This document shows, in pieces, positions 1 to 9,929 of a DNA stretch of 64,000 nt. The notes below the pieces were generated by a model. That model was given only the letters and a program-made list of their open reading frames with translations. It was not told the origin of the DNA and did no database searches. The position numbers and the translations under genes are program-made. Position 1 is the first letter of the stretch. Every line of letters starts with the position of its first letter. Origin of the DNA: Pocillopora verrucosa (Eukaryota > Cnidaria > Anthozoa > Scleractinia > Pocilloporidae); NCBI RefSeq assembly GCF_036669915.1, contig NC_089320.1, positions 7,410,440 through 7,474,439 on the forward strand. The letters are read 5' to 3'.

Positions 1-8
1 TAACTTTT

Positions 9-78
9 AACTTTTTACTATAGTACCATCGTCCATATATTTAAAAATATATGGACGATGGTACTATAGTAAAAAGTT
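9..78. repeat. Perfect palindrome, 34-bp arms
   Basis: Positions 9-42 and 45-78 are exact reverse complements separated by two A residues. The arm runs from AACTTTTTAC through GTACCATCGTCC to ATATATTT. The hairpin could be the fused terminal repeats of a MITE or a foldback element. No coding sequence lies nearby. The arms are too short for a typical animal microRNA precursor. Confidence 0.9.
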
Positions 79-1121
79 TTGCCTGAATACATGGAATTTA
101 TCAAAATAATTTGAAAATCGCGTCTGCCGTCGGGCTGTAGGCCAAAATTATTTCGCTCGTTTTTCCTCTTTTGCTCCGTGAATATTAGTGCTACATGTAA
201 TTACTCATGATTAGCGACGCCATAGTTTCTCCTCGACTCAACGAAAAAGTTCAAAACTAAGCACAACAGCTAAGAACAGAATAAAAATTGTCCGACGAAA
301 CACAAATATAATCTATTGAATAGACCGCGATTTAGAGCTCTCGCCGTAATTTGTATCGTGTCGCGCTAGTTAAATCAACTGTCGCTTACAGCATCATAAT
401 TTTGAAACGGCTTGATTTAATTTGTTTAAATTCACTCAGCTGCGAGGCTTTATCTCAAAATAGGAAATCCTAAAGTTTTCAGAAAATCTATCGGTGAATT
501 TTGGAGACCGTCCTCAAAAACTGATTAACGGGAATTCTCCATAACATTAGCATTATAGTAGCAGTTGTCATGCAACGTCCACTATCTCAAACGTCAATTC
601 TTTGGTCATGACGTGCAAAAATTGGTTTGACTGCGAAGAAGGAAAGTCGGTTTTTGAGCGCTTTGAATGTAGTCAGTAGGCGTCTCGGAAAACTGTTTCC
701 AGCTACCTTTAAATTGTTCAGATAACAGTGACAACAGATCACAAAATAGGTGTGTCTATGTTTATTTCATAGAAAATAGAAGGGTCTCATTTGCTTTCCA
801 TTGGAAAGTATTTTTGTTTGAAACTTTGAAAGTTGATGCTCTTTTTCTTTCACAAAATTGAAAAAACAAGTTACTCAAATCGTCCTATCTCAACCCAACC
901 AAAAAAAAATTTTGCACGCATGGCATGCCTACGTTTCAGAAGTGCCGGCCTTGCATTGAAATCGCGAATATGTAACCCCGCAAAATACCGTCTCACCACA
1001 ATCGCAAAATTAAGTACCCGCGAAATTAAGTTCCCATAATTGTAGAACTTAAGATATGATATTTGCAAGAAAGTTGCAGTAAAAGCAATCGCGGAAAAAA
1101 AAGCTTGATAAGATTCACATT

Positions 1122-1191
1122 TGGACGGGATTCGAACCCGTGCCTCGCAGATGTCAGTTGGGTGTCTACCAACTAAGCTACGAGGCCACAT
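1122..1191 (-). repeat. tRNA-like SINE relic
   Basis: On the minus strand the sequence begins GTGGCCTCGTAGCTTAGTTGG, with a good pol III A box, and contains GGTTCGAATCCC, a perfect B box, about 45 bases later. The expected acceptor and anticodon stems do not pair (5' GTGGCCT against 3' TCCAAA). It is therefore a tRNA-derived SINE or pseudo-tRNA, not a working tRNA gene. Confidence 0.65.
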
Positions 1192-1934
1192 GAATAGAGA
1201 GAGAGATCAAATGTAGCTTATTATTGCGAGGATCACTCTTTTGGTTTTTAGTGCTTATTGTTATCCCATATCTTTTGGGGGAAAAAAAATTAACGGGGTA
1301 CTCTACATCAATGCAAATCTCTAAAAAGTAGTACAATAGAAAACAAATGACGCTAAAAATCCGAGGTTTTATTTTTAACACGGTGATGTCTCCCATGTCT
1401 TCACTTTTGTATCTCGGTTGTCAATCGTACAAGTCAATCGAAAAAGCACACGATTTTGAAAACTAGTTGGAAAAATGAACGTTGAACGACCAAGCCGTGT
1501 TTAGAGGCGATCATACTTAGTAAATTACTTCGACTTAGGTGGAAGGGGAAGGTAAAGGAGAACGTTCAGTGACAATTTACAATTTCTTTTGTGATAATAC
1601 TACTAAGGGTGAAATTTGCCTTAGAAAGCAAAATCCTTCGCCACACTAGTAATCGTCTATTGCTTCAGATTAAATCTGGCAGCACATGCTCCATTTCAGT
1701 TTCCTGTCTCAGTTTCCCATATCAGCTTCCTGAGTAGTCGAGAAAAAGATGGCGTGTGATAACTACTTGACAGCCGTTCACTTTGCAAGAATTAAAATCG
1801 TATTTGTTTCCATAAATAAACCGTAAAATCTGGAGCAATGACCGACCGGAAGACCACCACACTTTCATTATTTCAACTTACGACATAATGCGATTTACAT
1901 CTAATCGAAAACAGTGAGAATACAAACGCAAACA

Positions 1935-4241
1935 ATGGATAATCTCAAGGAATTACTTGCACCAAAAACATTTAACAGAGTCAGCCATGCCGCAGTTGTT
2001 GTTTGGATTCTAATCGGTGTAATCTTCCTTGGAATTTTTGCAGACGCAGAAAGCAGCGAATCCAGGTATGATTTCCGCTGTGGCGGGGCAAACAGTAAAA
2101 ACATCGACTTTGTACGTGGAAGATGTTTCGAGTTATACGAGAAGCAGTATAACAAACACGATGTTGCTACCTATGGCTTCGTCACCATGAACTTTTTCCT
2201 CATTGCAACTGTCTGTGCTATTTACTCCCAAATAGCGAGCCCTACAGTCGATCGACTGTCGCCAAGCGCTCGGAACGATGATCTCGAGAGACAGTCGCCC
2301 GACCAAGAGAAAGCTGGAAAAAAGCTCTTTATCGCTTACTGCTCTCAGCTTGTCGCAAGGATTGTTTTAGGAGTTCTCTTTATGGTCCTACAAACTCAGG
2401 TTCTTTATCCTCGGGACTTTCCCTCCAGCTTTTCTTGTCATCTAACCTCTGAGGGGAATCAGCCAAGGAATTCTACTGGCGTTATGCAAAACTCCACCTT
2501 AACCTTGCACGAGTGTCATAATCAGCGAGCAACTAAGAAAAACTCTTGGATGCGCGCTGTTCTTATCGTGAACGGAATTTTTCTCTTTGGAATTCTGATG
2601 GAAACCGTCTATATTTTGCTACGTGCGTGGAAAGAAAACAGTTTCATGAAAAATTCAAACTTTCTAAAATCTCACCTGAATCCCTTCCATGGCAACTCAC
2701 AAAATGCTACCGCCGCGACTGCATTAAAACCAGATCCTCGGCAGCAAAAACAAAGAACGGAGCTTGAAACGAACATCCCACATCTACCAAGCCAGCCTGA
2801 AAAATTCCGAAAACCACCGCTTCAGGAATTCATCGAGAATACAAAGACAATTATTAAAGATGAGACAAATCAACCTCCCCAACTCCGGTTGCCTTTTTCA
2901 AGTACTCACGGCGAAGGACGCCCAGCTAAACATTTGACTCTGGATCAGATTTACACAAACCTTGTCGTTGTTCCAGACATGGCTAATTTTGACTTTACTG
3001 GAGACAGACAGCAGAAACTCGAAGTCTACGCCAGATCGGGTGAGAAAAACACAACACCTAGAGGGCCGGAGGACATTATTAACCACGAAAACAAAAAAGT
3101 GTTGATTGTTGGTCGTCCCGGAATCGGAAAGACACTTTGTTGTTTCAAAGTTCTCAGGGACTGGGCATTTAACAAAGTATTCCATAAAACACCTGATGCT
3201 AAACTCCATTTTGATGCTACTTTCTTCATCAAATTCAGAGCATTCAACGCCGCAGCCGACCTAAGCCTCAGGGAACTGCTCACTTTGTCAGAACATTCCC
3301 CCTCAGAACACATGGATGATGAAGTCTGGAATTACGTCCTTGAGAACCCCCAGAAAGTTCTTCTTGTTTTCGATGGAATCGATGAATTTAAACAGAATTC
3401 AAAGATCGGCGAGGAAAATTTCGATCCTAAATTCAGAAACCATGTAGACGAGAAGATGCCCTTGTCTGCTCTTTACGAGAAGCTTGCGTCTGGGAAACTT
3501 CTCAACGGAGCTGCCGTTTTGACAACCACAAGACCTACGGCTTTGTCATGCATCGAACGTCTTTCTTTCGACAAAGTCTTTGAGATCCTCGGCTTCTCAT
3601 CCGAACAAGTCGAAGAGTACGTAACCAAATTTGCTGAAGAGGACAAGCATGCGGGCGAAACAATATGGCGACACATCAGCGGCAACAGGAACATTCTCTC
3701 TCTATGCTATATTCCTGCGAGTTGCTTCATTGTTTGCTCAAGTCTATTTCAAATGGTGAAGTTCTATGGTTCTAAGAGTCTAAGCCTACCAACGAAATTA
3801 ACAGATATTTACAAGAAAGCTGTGAAATTTTTTTACTTACGCCACAACGAAGAATTCCGTGGCAAGAATTTCACCCGCGTAGACTTTGAATCAGACGATT
3901 TGCCCCCTGAGGTGGAAAAGAAATTCGAGAAACTGGAAAAAATGGCATTTGAAGGAATTAAAGAAGGAAGGCTAGTCTTTGGAGGAAATGAAGTACGCGG
4001 AATGGAAGACAGCGTTCTTTTTCACCGCTTACTTGACCGTGAAACTGTGGCGTTAAAACGTGAACAACAATTCTGTTTCATCCATTTAACAATGCAAGAG
4101 TTTTTCGCTGCGAGGCACCTAGCGAACATGAGTGAAACAGAATTGAGAAACTTTGTTTCAATGAACATCGAGGACAGCAAATGGCAGCTGGTTTTTCAGT
4201 TTCTAGCAGGACTAATGAACGAGAGAAAAACTACCGAGTGA
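1935..4241 (+). CDS. NLR-like protein: four-TM channel-like domain fused to NACHT
   Basis: An intact 768-codon frame in a single exon. I chose the ATG at 1935, preceded by AACA, because the protein from there starts with a short amphipathic stretch and then TM1. Hydrophobic segments are at about residues 17-36, 77-98, 131-152 and 206-229. Two cysteines lie in the first loop (C49, C64) and two in the second (C168, C194). The second loop also has two N-glycosylation sequons (N179, N186). This topology, plus an aromatic/acidic segment leading into the cytosolic part after TM4, resembles connexin/innexin/LRRC8-type large-pore channels. A linker of about 130 residues leads to a NACHT NTPase: Walker A GRPGIGKT at 393-400, Walker B VFDGIDEF near 478-485, a sensor-like TTTRP near 525, and the family-typical FIHLTMQEFFAARHL near 720. 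The known NACHT role is ATP-driven oligomerisation in innate sensing. The stop at 4239-4241 lies just past an A5 run, and LRR coding resumes downstream. The product is either a truncated channel-NACHT protein or part of a longer NLR. The NACHT call is firm; the channel family is inferred from topology. Confidence 0.85.
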   Translation: MDNLKELLAPKTFNRVSHAAVVVWILIGVIFLGIFADAESSESRYDFRCGGANSKNIDFVRGRCFELYEKQYNKHDVATYGFVTMNFFLIATVCAIYSQIASPTVDRLSPSARNDDLERQSPDQEKAGKKLFIAYCSQLVARIVLGVLFMVLQTQVLYPRDFPSSFSCHLTSEGNQPRNSTGVMQNSTLTLHECHNQRATKKNSWMRAVLIVNGIFLFGILMETVYILLRAWKENSFMKNSNFLKSHLNPFHGNSQNATAATALKPDPRQQKQRTELETNIPHLPSQPEKFRKPPLQEFIENTKTIIKDETNQPPQLRLPFSSTHGEGRPAKHLTLDQIYTNLVVVPDMANFDFTGDRQQKLEVYARSGEKNTTPRGPEDIINHENKKVLIVGRPGIGKTLCCFKVLRDWAFNKVFHKTPDAKLHFDATFFIKFRAFNAAADLSLRELLTLSEHSPSEHMDDEVWNYVLENPQKVLLVFDGIDEFKQNSKIGEENFDPKFRNHVDEKMPLSALYEKLASGKLLNGAAVLTTTRPTALSCIERLSFDKVFEILGFSSEQVEEYVTKFAEEDKHAGETIWRHISGNRNILSLCYIPASCFIVCSSLFQMVKFYGSKSLSLPTKLTDIYKKAVKFFYLRHNEEFRGKNFTRVDFESDDLPPEVEKKFEKLEKMAFEGIKEGRLVFGGNEVRGMEDSVLFHRLLDRETVALKREQQFCFIHLTMQEFFAARHLANMSETELRNFVSMNIEDSKWQLVFQFLAGLMNERKTTE

Positions 4242-5760
4242 AATCATCACAGACCTTCTTCCTGTGGAAACTGAAGAGAAAGAAAGCGAGTTCTACGACG
4301 AAGAGTGGCCAGAGGATACGGAGCCAAGGAAAGTAATGCGTTGGCCGACTGAAGACAAAAACATTTAGCAGTGACATTATTTAAATGTGTTACCGAAAGC
4401 AGTGAGATGGAGGAAATAGTTCAGAGAAAACTACAGCAAATTAACTTTATTTCGGTAAATTTTGTTCGTTGTCAACTCACACCTGTTGATTGTGCTTCAT
4501 TGGTTACTGTAATTACGAATGTTCAACAAATTTCACATTTAGGTTTGGCTTACAATAACTTTGGTCCGTTAGGTTGTTTTGAAATTTGTAAGTTGTTAAA
4601 ATGTAGTAAATCTCAACTGAGCTGGTTACGCCTCGGAGGAAATAAATTGACAGACGATGGAGCAAAGTATTTAGCTGAAGCCATCAACAACAACAACTGT
4701 CAGCTACGCACGTTAAACCTCTCATCAAATAACATCTCACACGTTGGAGCAAAGCACTTGGCTGAAGCCATCAACAACAACAACTGTCAGCTACGCACGT
4801 TAAACCTCATACAATAACATCTCACACGTTGGAGCAAAGCACTTGGCTGAAGCCATCAACAACAACAACTGTCAGCTACACACGTTAGACCTCTCATTAA
4901 ATAACATCTCACACGTTGGAGCACAGCACTTGGCTGAAGCCATCAACAACAACAACTGTCAGCTACGCTCGTTAAACCTCACATACAATAACATCTCAGA
5001 CATTGGAGCACAGCACTTGGCTGAAGCCATTAACAACAACTGTCAGCTACGCACATTAAACCTCACAAGAAATAACATCTCAGACATTGGAGCACAGTAT
5101 TTGGCTGACGCCATCAACAACAACAACTGTCAGCTACGCACGTTAAACTTCACAAGAAATAACATCTCAGACATTGGAGCACAGCACTTGGCTGACGCCA
5201 TCAACAACAACAACTGTGATCAACAACAACAACTGTCAGCTACACAGGTTAAACCTCAGAGCAAATAACATCTCAGACATTGGAGCACAGCACTTGGCTG
5301 AAGCCATCAACAACAACAACTGTCAGCTACACACGTTAAACCTCACAGCAAATAACATCTCAGACATTGGAGCACAGCACTTGGCTGACGCCATCAACAA
5401 CAACTGTCAGCTACGCTCGTTAAACCTCTCATTAAATAACATCTCACACATTGGAGCACAGTACTTGGCTAACGCCATTAAAAACAACAACTGTCAGGTA
5501 CTCACGTCATTTCTCTCAGACACTGAAGTACAGCACTTGGCAGAAGCCATCAACTGCTTAAGATGTCAGTTACGCTCGTTAGATCCCTCAGAAAATAACA
5601 TTTCAGACGCGGCAGCACAGTACTTCATTGAAGCCTTCGACAAAATAGCTGGCCACCCCGTAAGTTAAACCTCTTAGCAAATAACATCACAGAAGCAGGG
5701 AAACGATACGCAAATAGTTTAATTGACAATAGTCTGTCTCACTACAGCCTTGTTATATAG
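4231..5760 (+). pseudogene. LRR tail of the NLR gene, broken by several frameshifts
   Basis: Downstream of the NACHT stop, coding similarity continues through changing frames. Frame 1 (4231-4362) encodes an acidic linker (LPVETEEKESEFYDEE). Frame 0 (4371-4817) starts the LRRs. Frame 1 again covers 4843-5218, frame 2 5225-5655, and a last piece (LNLLANNITEAGK) ends at the TAG near 5760. The first two shifts sit at A5 runs and compensate each other. The third looks like a 2-base loss in AACCTCATACAATAAC relative to its neighbours. The fourth is a 19-base duplication in a CAACAACAA tract at about 5217-5236. The LRRs are ribonuclease-inhibitor type, 28 residues (84 bp) each, with the core LxxLNLxxNNIS and then GAxHLAEAIN. 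Either the tail is decaying or the assembly carries homopolymer and microsatellite indels. Confidence 0.75.
4675..5520 (+). repeat. Near-identical 84-bp LRR-coding tandem repeats
   Basis: At least nine units share GCCATCAACAACAACAACTG, followed by CAGCTACGCACGTTAAACCT and an ACATCTCAGACATTGGAGCA-type segment. Two units are shorter by one AAC triplet. The low divergence indicates recent unequal crossing over or gene conversion, as is usual in cnidarian NLR LRR arrays. Units degenerate after about 5500. Confidence 0.85.
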
Positions 5761-5825
5761 AATCGCTTATTGACAAATAATGGATAAATCAGGAAAAATT
5801 ATTTTTTAACCACCTACAGTTCAAA

Positions 5826-6032
5826 ATGCAAGGTAACCAGCTCAGTGACAATTCCAACACAACCGCTGGAATCGTGTATGAACGAAAGAAAACTAAGTTT
5901 GTGAAGCGCTCAGAGCAGGGAGACTATTTGAATCGGATCGAAATGAAGAAAAATGAACCAATCAACATGATTATTGAGAACAAAGGATGTCAAACAGTTT
6001 TTTCTGTAAACGAACCAGTGACATTGAAGTAA
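5826..6032 (+). CDS. Small ORF of unknown status downstream of the NLR gene
   Basis: A 68-codon ATG-to-stop frame rich in Lys, Asn and Glu (MQGNQLSDNSN at the start). I recognise no domain. It follows the last LRR piece by about 65 bases, so it may be 3' UTR or chance. No splice signals link it clearly to the NLR gene. Confidence 0.15.
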   Translation: MQGNQLSDNSNTTAGIVYERKKTKFVKRSEQGDYLNRIEMKKNEPINMIIENKGCQTVFSVNEPVTLK

Positions 6033-8424
6033 AAGCACAAAACTTACTGCATAGAAAACAGACAAATCTCGGACCTCTCAGGAAACTTTGTTATTTTATG
6101 ATTGGTTTATTTCGATCTTAAATTTACTGCATGTTTCTATATCTTTTGATCACTTATACACAAGGAAAAGTTTTTTGTTAAGTTTAATGAAGTTCTTTTG
6201 GAGATTAAAAGTGAATCAGATGGGTAAATACAATACAGATTTTGCTTGCCAGAATTAAAAGTTTTCTTTCAGTGTTAAAATTTTTTTCAGTCAAAGCGAT
6301 CCGGTTCAAGTAGTTTCATACTTTCTGCCAATTAAATTGTAACCAAATTGTAAACATGTGAACTCCTTGCTTTTAAAGACAAAATACCTTCAGTAGGTAA
6401 GTGATGAGAGACTTATGTCATGTTAATTTGCCCAATTTTGTAGTGGTTTCTGCAATTTTTATAAATATGAGAGTGTTTTTGTACATAGGGGCAAAACTCC
6501 TAAGTTTCACAGATGAATGTTGAATAAATCATGTAAACAGATTTATCATTTGTGTTGCTGTCAATTCATACATGACAGAGTAAAGAGCTTTAACCTGATT
6601 TTTGAAACAGAGAAAATTGGACAAAGGGAGGAGCTGGGGAAGGGGGAAGGGGGTTGAAGCCTTCCCAATATCAAACAAAAGTAACAATAACTGAATTCAA
6701 GTCCTCTCTAGAAGCTCCCCTCAGTACTTTTAATCCTTCTCTTAGGCAGGGATGGAGAAGTAGTACACCTCTTGAAATTAACCTTTGCCCTATCTCAAAT
6801 TATACTACAAGATTATTCCAACCCTATTTTAAACCTGGACCAAAATTCCGAACCCTGTCTCAACCAACAATCAATCATCTGGAAAAAACAAAAAAATTAA
6901 ATGAAAGTAGCTTACTTCCTTGAATTAGTGCCTGACCATGCAGTTATTCAAAATTATTGTCAAAATTATTCATGATAAATGTTTAGTTTTTTCCATGATG
7001 CGCATGTTTACTTTGGAGGATTTGGTTTCGGATCAACTACTACTCCCCCTATTGACATTTTTCTTTATTCCCATCACTTTTCTGCTTGATCTTATAGGGA
7101 GAAATTCTGTGCTAGTCACCCATAGCAACTAAAGGATGAACACACAATTGGAAATTGCTTCAATCTATTTTTAATCAAGTTTCTTTTACAGTTAACAAAT
7201 ATTCAATAATCTGTCCCTTTGTTAAAATTTTCATGACTTTCAAACTAATACCTTTAATACAATAAATTTGGATTAGAGGGCTTTCATACCCATTGCAAAG
7301 AAATAGCTGCAAGTTTTCATTGATCACTTGTTAAAACATGGGTGGTTGTTTTGACTACAAAATTTTTTTGCTAGTGACCAGTGCACTAACATCTAATGTT
7401 GTAACCCCAACATCTCAAAAAATGTTGCTAACATCTCATAGGTAATTTTTGCTAACTCAATACAAAACCTTTAGTATTCCCATCAACAGAACCTGATCAA
7501 CTTGCAATTGATTGAAAGGTTGAAACAACCTAAGATGTTGGTGAACTGGGCCACTGGTGAGTTCAAACTATATTAGGAATTTGTAGAGTTCTTCCACTGC
7601 TCCTTTCTTCTGGCTGCATTGCTGCATCACTGCAAAGCAGTCTCATTACTGACCATTAAGTGCACACCACTTCCACCGATAAAAACAGACATTTTGTCAA
7701 GCAGCAGTAAATAAGAGAAGCATCAAGAATGATCCTAATTCTATTTGCTATGTAAAATATCACACAAGCTGTGAAAGTACAAAGTTCAGAAGCACTCACA
7801 GAAATGGAGAACACATTCAGGAAAAGTCCAACAACAAATACAGTGAACCAGGTTATTGGTGTCAGTTTACCTTCTGGTTCTCAGAGGCTTTTAAGAGCCC
7901 CTGACCATAAATATGTAGAATCCTCTGACAGTCACAAACTTTCGTTGTTCATTTTATTTTTCTAGAGGAACTTTTGATGAACCTTATTTAAAAATTAAAT
8001 CAAAATTTGTCTTGCTTTGCTCTCTCCTCCCTCCCCCCCAGTAAAACAATGAAAAATCATGCAACTCTAGCAGCTTTGTACACCACAATCCAATGCAGTC
8101 CCACTTAGAAAATTATATGTTATAGAATTTTCCTTTTATCTTTTGAAAATATAAATTTGTTACGTTATTACATTTAAGTATGCATAGTGATCTGTTGAAA
8201 TAATATACTTTTTATCTATTTCATTAAGGTAAAATAAAGGTCAACTTAAAAGAACACTAACAATGTTGGGTATAAAGAATTATAGCGGAGCTCACAGAGA
8301 GTAACCCCATAATTATACAAAATAGTAGTAACCCATCAAGCCAAAAAAATTTGGATGTACGACCGTACAACCGTTCAAGGTGCTACTTTTAACATGCATG
8401 GTCAACTGTACAGCGGGCACCCCA
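6033..8424. other. Gene-free AT-rich stretch
   Basis: Only short ORFs without domain features occur. The stretch 7025-7136 (CTACTCCCCCTATTGACA... GGAGAAATTCTGTGCTAG) resembles the 3' part of the MITE-like repeat at 37468-37658 and is probably a truncated copy. The rest shows no structure I can name. Confidence 0.4.
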
Positions 8425-8545
8425 ATGACACGGCTTTGTCCTGTAGTCCAGTGGTCATTGCACTGGGCTCTGAGTCAGACGACCTGGGTTCTAGTCCTGG
8501 CCAGGGCAAGGCGTTGTGCCCTTGAGACGTGCAGGAAAAAAAAAT
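8425..8545 (+). repeat. tRNA-derived SINE with Nin-DC-like body, truncated
   Basis: TAGTCCAGTGG (A box, ~8443) and GGTTCTAGTCC (B box, 8487-8497) are spaced as in a tRNA. They are followed by CCAGGGCAAGGCGTTGTGCC, a conserved-looking segment like that of tRNA-headed SINEs with a Nin-DC central domain, ending in an A-rich tail. A related body occurs at 22090-22205. Confidence 0.6.
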
Positions 8546-8800
8546 GCGAGCTCAGCTTTTAGGCTTGGCTAAATCTATATATTAAATCATAGTATACATC
8601 ATCTCAAAGCTTTATCCTAGTAGTTTTACTCCTCATATTTTCTATCTTGGCCTGCCATTAGCAGGGGCGTCTAGGTTAAAAAGAGTTTGGACCATGACGA
8701 TAGAAAATGCAATGTGAACTGCTGAACAGCTTGAACCACCCATTTAAAGGCCTAGAAAAAGGACTGGTATATATATCTACAGAACCTAGTATACACCTTC

Positions 8801-9019
8801 TTAACCCTTTAACTCCCAGAAGTGATTAACATGAAACTTCTGCCTATAATATCCATACAATAAGTAGCAAACAGGTAATGAGAATATTCAAACTTATCAC
8901 GTAGAAGCTGCTATCTTGATTAGCACCAAGTTCTCATAACTACCTAATTTACAACGAAATGTTAATTAAGCAGCTAGAGGGGAGAATTAGCCATCAGGTC
9001 CTGGGAGATTAAGGGTTAA
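8801..9019. mobile_element. TTAA-flanked MITE (family P, copy 1)
   Basis: The ends are TTAA-CCCTTTAACTCCCA and TGGGAGATTAAGGG-TTAA. These are terminal inverted repeats beginning CCC and flanked by the tetranucleotide TTAA, the hallmark of piggyBac-type insertion. The internal sequence (GGTAATGAGAATATTCAAAC, CTTGATTAGCACCAAGTTCTC) is shared with copies at 9312, 43475, 45752 and 55095. It has no coding capacity. Confidence 0.75.
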
Positions 9020-9311
9020 AGCTTCATCCTTGTAGTTCAGTACCTCAATTTTTTTCTTGTAGCCCAACATAAGGACTTTGTCTAGGTCAAAGAGAATTTG
9101 AGCTATTTTAACCACAAAAATCTAGTGCGAATGAATGAATGGTAGTCACAAGAGGTTATCACCACCTTTCTTGCAGTCTGGTCATTTATTGACAGAGGAA
9201 CACTTCTCAGCAATAGAAGTTGTCATAAAAAGCTTCCTTTCAAAAGAACTTTACAGCTGACAAATGATTAAGCAACCTTATGATCAATGAAATAAGCTAT
9301 AATATGCGGTT

Positions 9312-9528
9312 TATTTAGTCCCAATATGTATTTCTGAGTGATTTACATCTAACTTCTCCTTACAATATCCATACACTATCCAACAAACAGGTAATGAGAA
9401 TACTCAAACTTATCAGTTAGAGGTTGTTATTGTGATATAACACCAAATTCTTGTCACTAAATCACAAGGAAATGTGCAACAACTGGATGGGAGAATTAAC
9501 AATCAGATCTTGGGAGTTTAAGGGTTAA
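9312..9528. mobile_element. TTAA-type MITE (family P, copy 2)
   Basis: The internal block GGTAATGAGAATACTCAAAC and the right end TTGGGAGTTTAAGGG-TTAA match copy 1. The left end is eroded. It lies about 300 bp from copy 1 in the same orientation. Confidence 0.65.
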
Positions 9529-9670
9529 TAGCAGGAACCTCGAAAGTCATACACTTGGTCACCTGACATAAGTTTGCATATGTTGGGCATGGCTGGACTT
9601 CTGTCATTAAGAACTAATGATGTAATCAGAAGTTTGTCTTTCTAAAACTGTAAGAAATTACCTTAAACAG

Positions 9671-9921
9671 TCAGGGTCGGCCAGGGGGGGTAGTGGAATA
9701 CCAATATACCCGAAAAAAAATCGACAAAATACCCCAAAATACCCCAAAATACCCCAAATTCCTCCAAATATACCCAAAAATAATCGAAGCTTTGAATACT
9801 TTATACCTGAAATTCAAAGAAAGTGATATACTGAATACCCATATTTAAGCTGCAGTATACCGTATACCCGATTTAAAACGCCCCTGAATACCGAATACCC
9901 AAAAACCCTGGCCGACCCTGA
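9671..9921. mobile_element. MITE with 16-bp perfect TIRs
   Basis: It starts TCAGGGTCGGCCAGGG and ends with the exact reverse complement, CCCTGGCCGACCCTGA. ACAG occurs immediately outside both ends (9667-9670, 9922-9925) and is a plausible 4-bp target duplication. The interior contains several tandem copies of a 10-bp ATACCCCAAA-like unit and no ORF. The superfamily is unknown to me. Confidence 0.75.
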
Positions 9922-9929
9922 ACAGTGGT

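Larger units (their letters stand above)
1..1934. other. Non-coding 5' flank of the NLR gene
   Basis: Apart from the palindrome and the tRNA-like relic there is no credible coding sequence here. Short ORFs around 833-1396 overlap repeats and lack codon structure. Around 985-1040 there is a motif of the type 'CGCGAAATTAAGTTCCC', and a related motif recurs near 14190-14215, so it is probably a dispersed repeat. The promoter and any untranslated first exon of the NLR gene should lie in roughly 1400-1930, but I see no unambiguous TATA element. Confidence 0.5.

Noticed and set aside
1122..1191. A tRNA gene on the minus strand
   Set aside because: A and B boxes are excellent, but acceptor and anticodon stems do not pair, so it is a SINE or pseudo-tRNA.
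4222..4375. Programmed ribosomal frameshifting linking NACHT to LRR
   Set aside because: Two compensating shifts at plain A5 runs without a slippery heptamer or pseudoknot, plus later unrelated indels, are better explained by decay or sequencing error.
4675..5520. CRISPR-like or satellite array
   Set aside because: The 84-bp period encodes consecutive 28-residue LRRs downstream of a NACHT domain, so it is a coding repeat.
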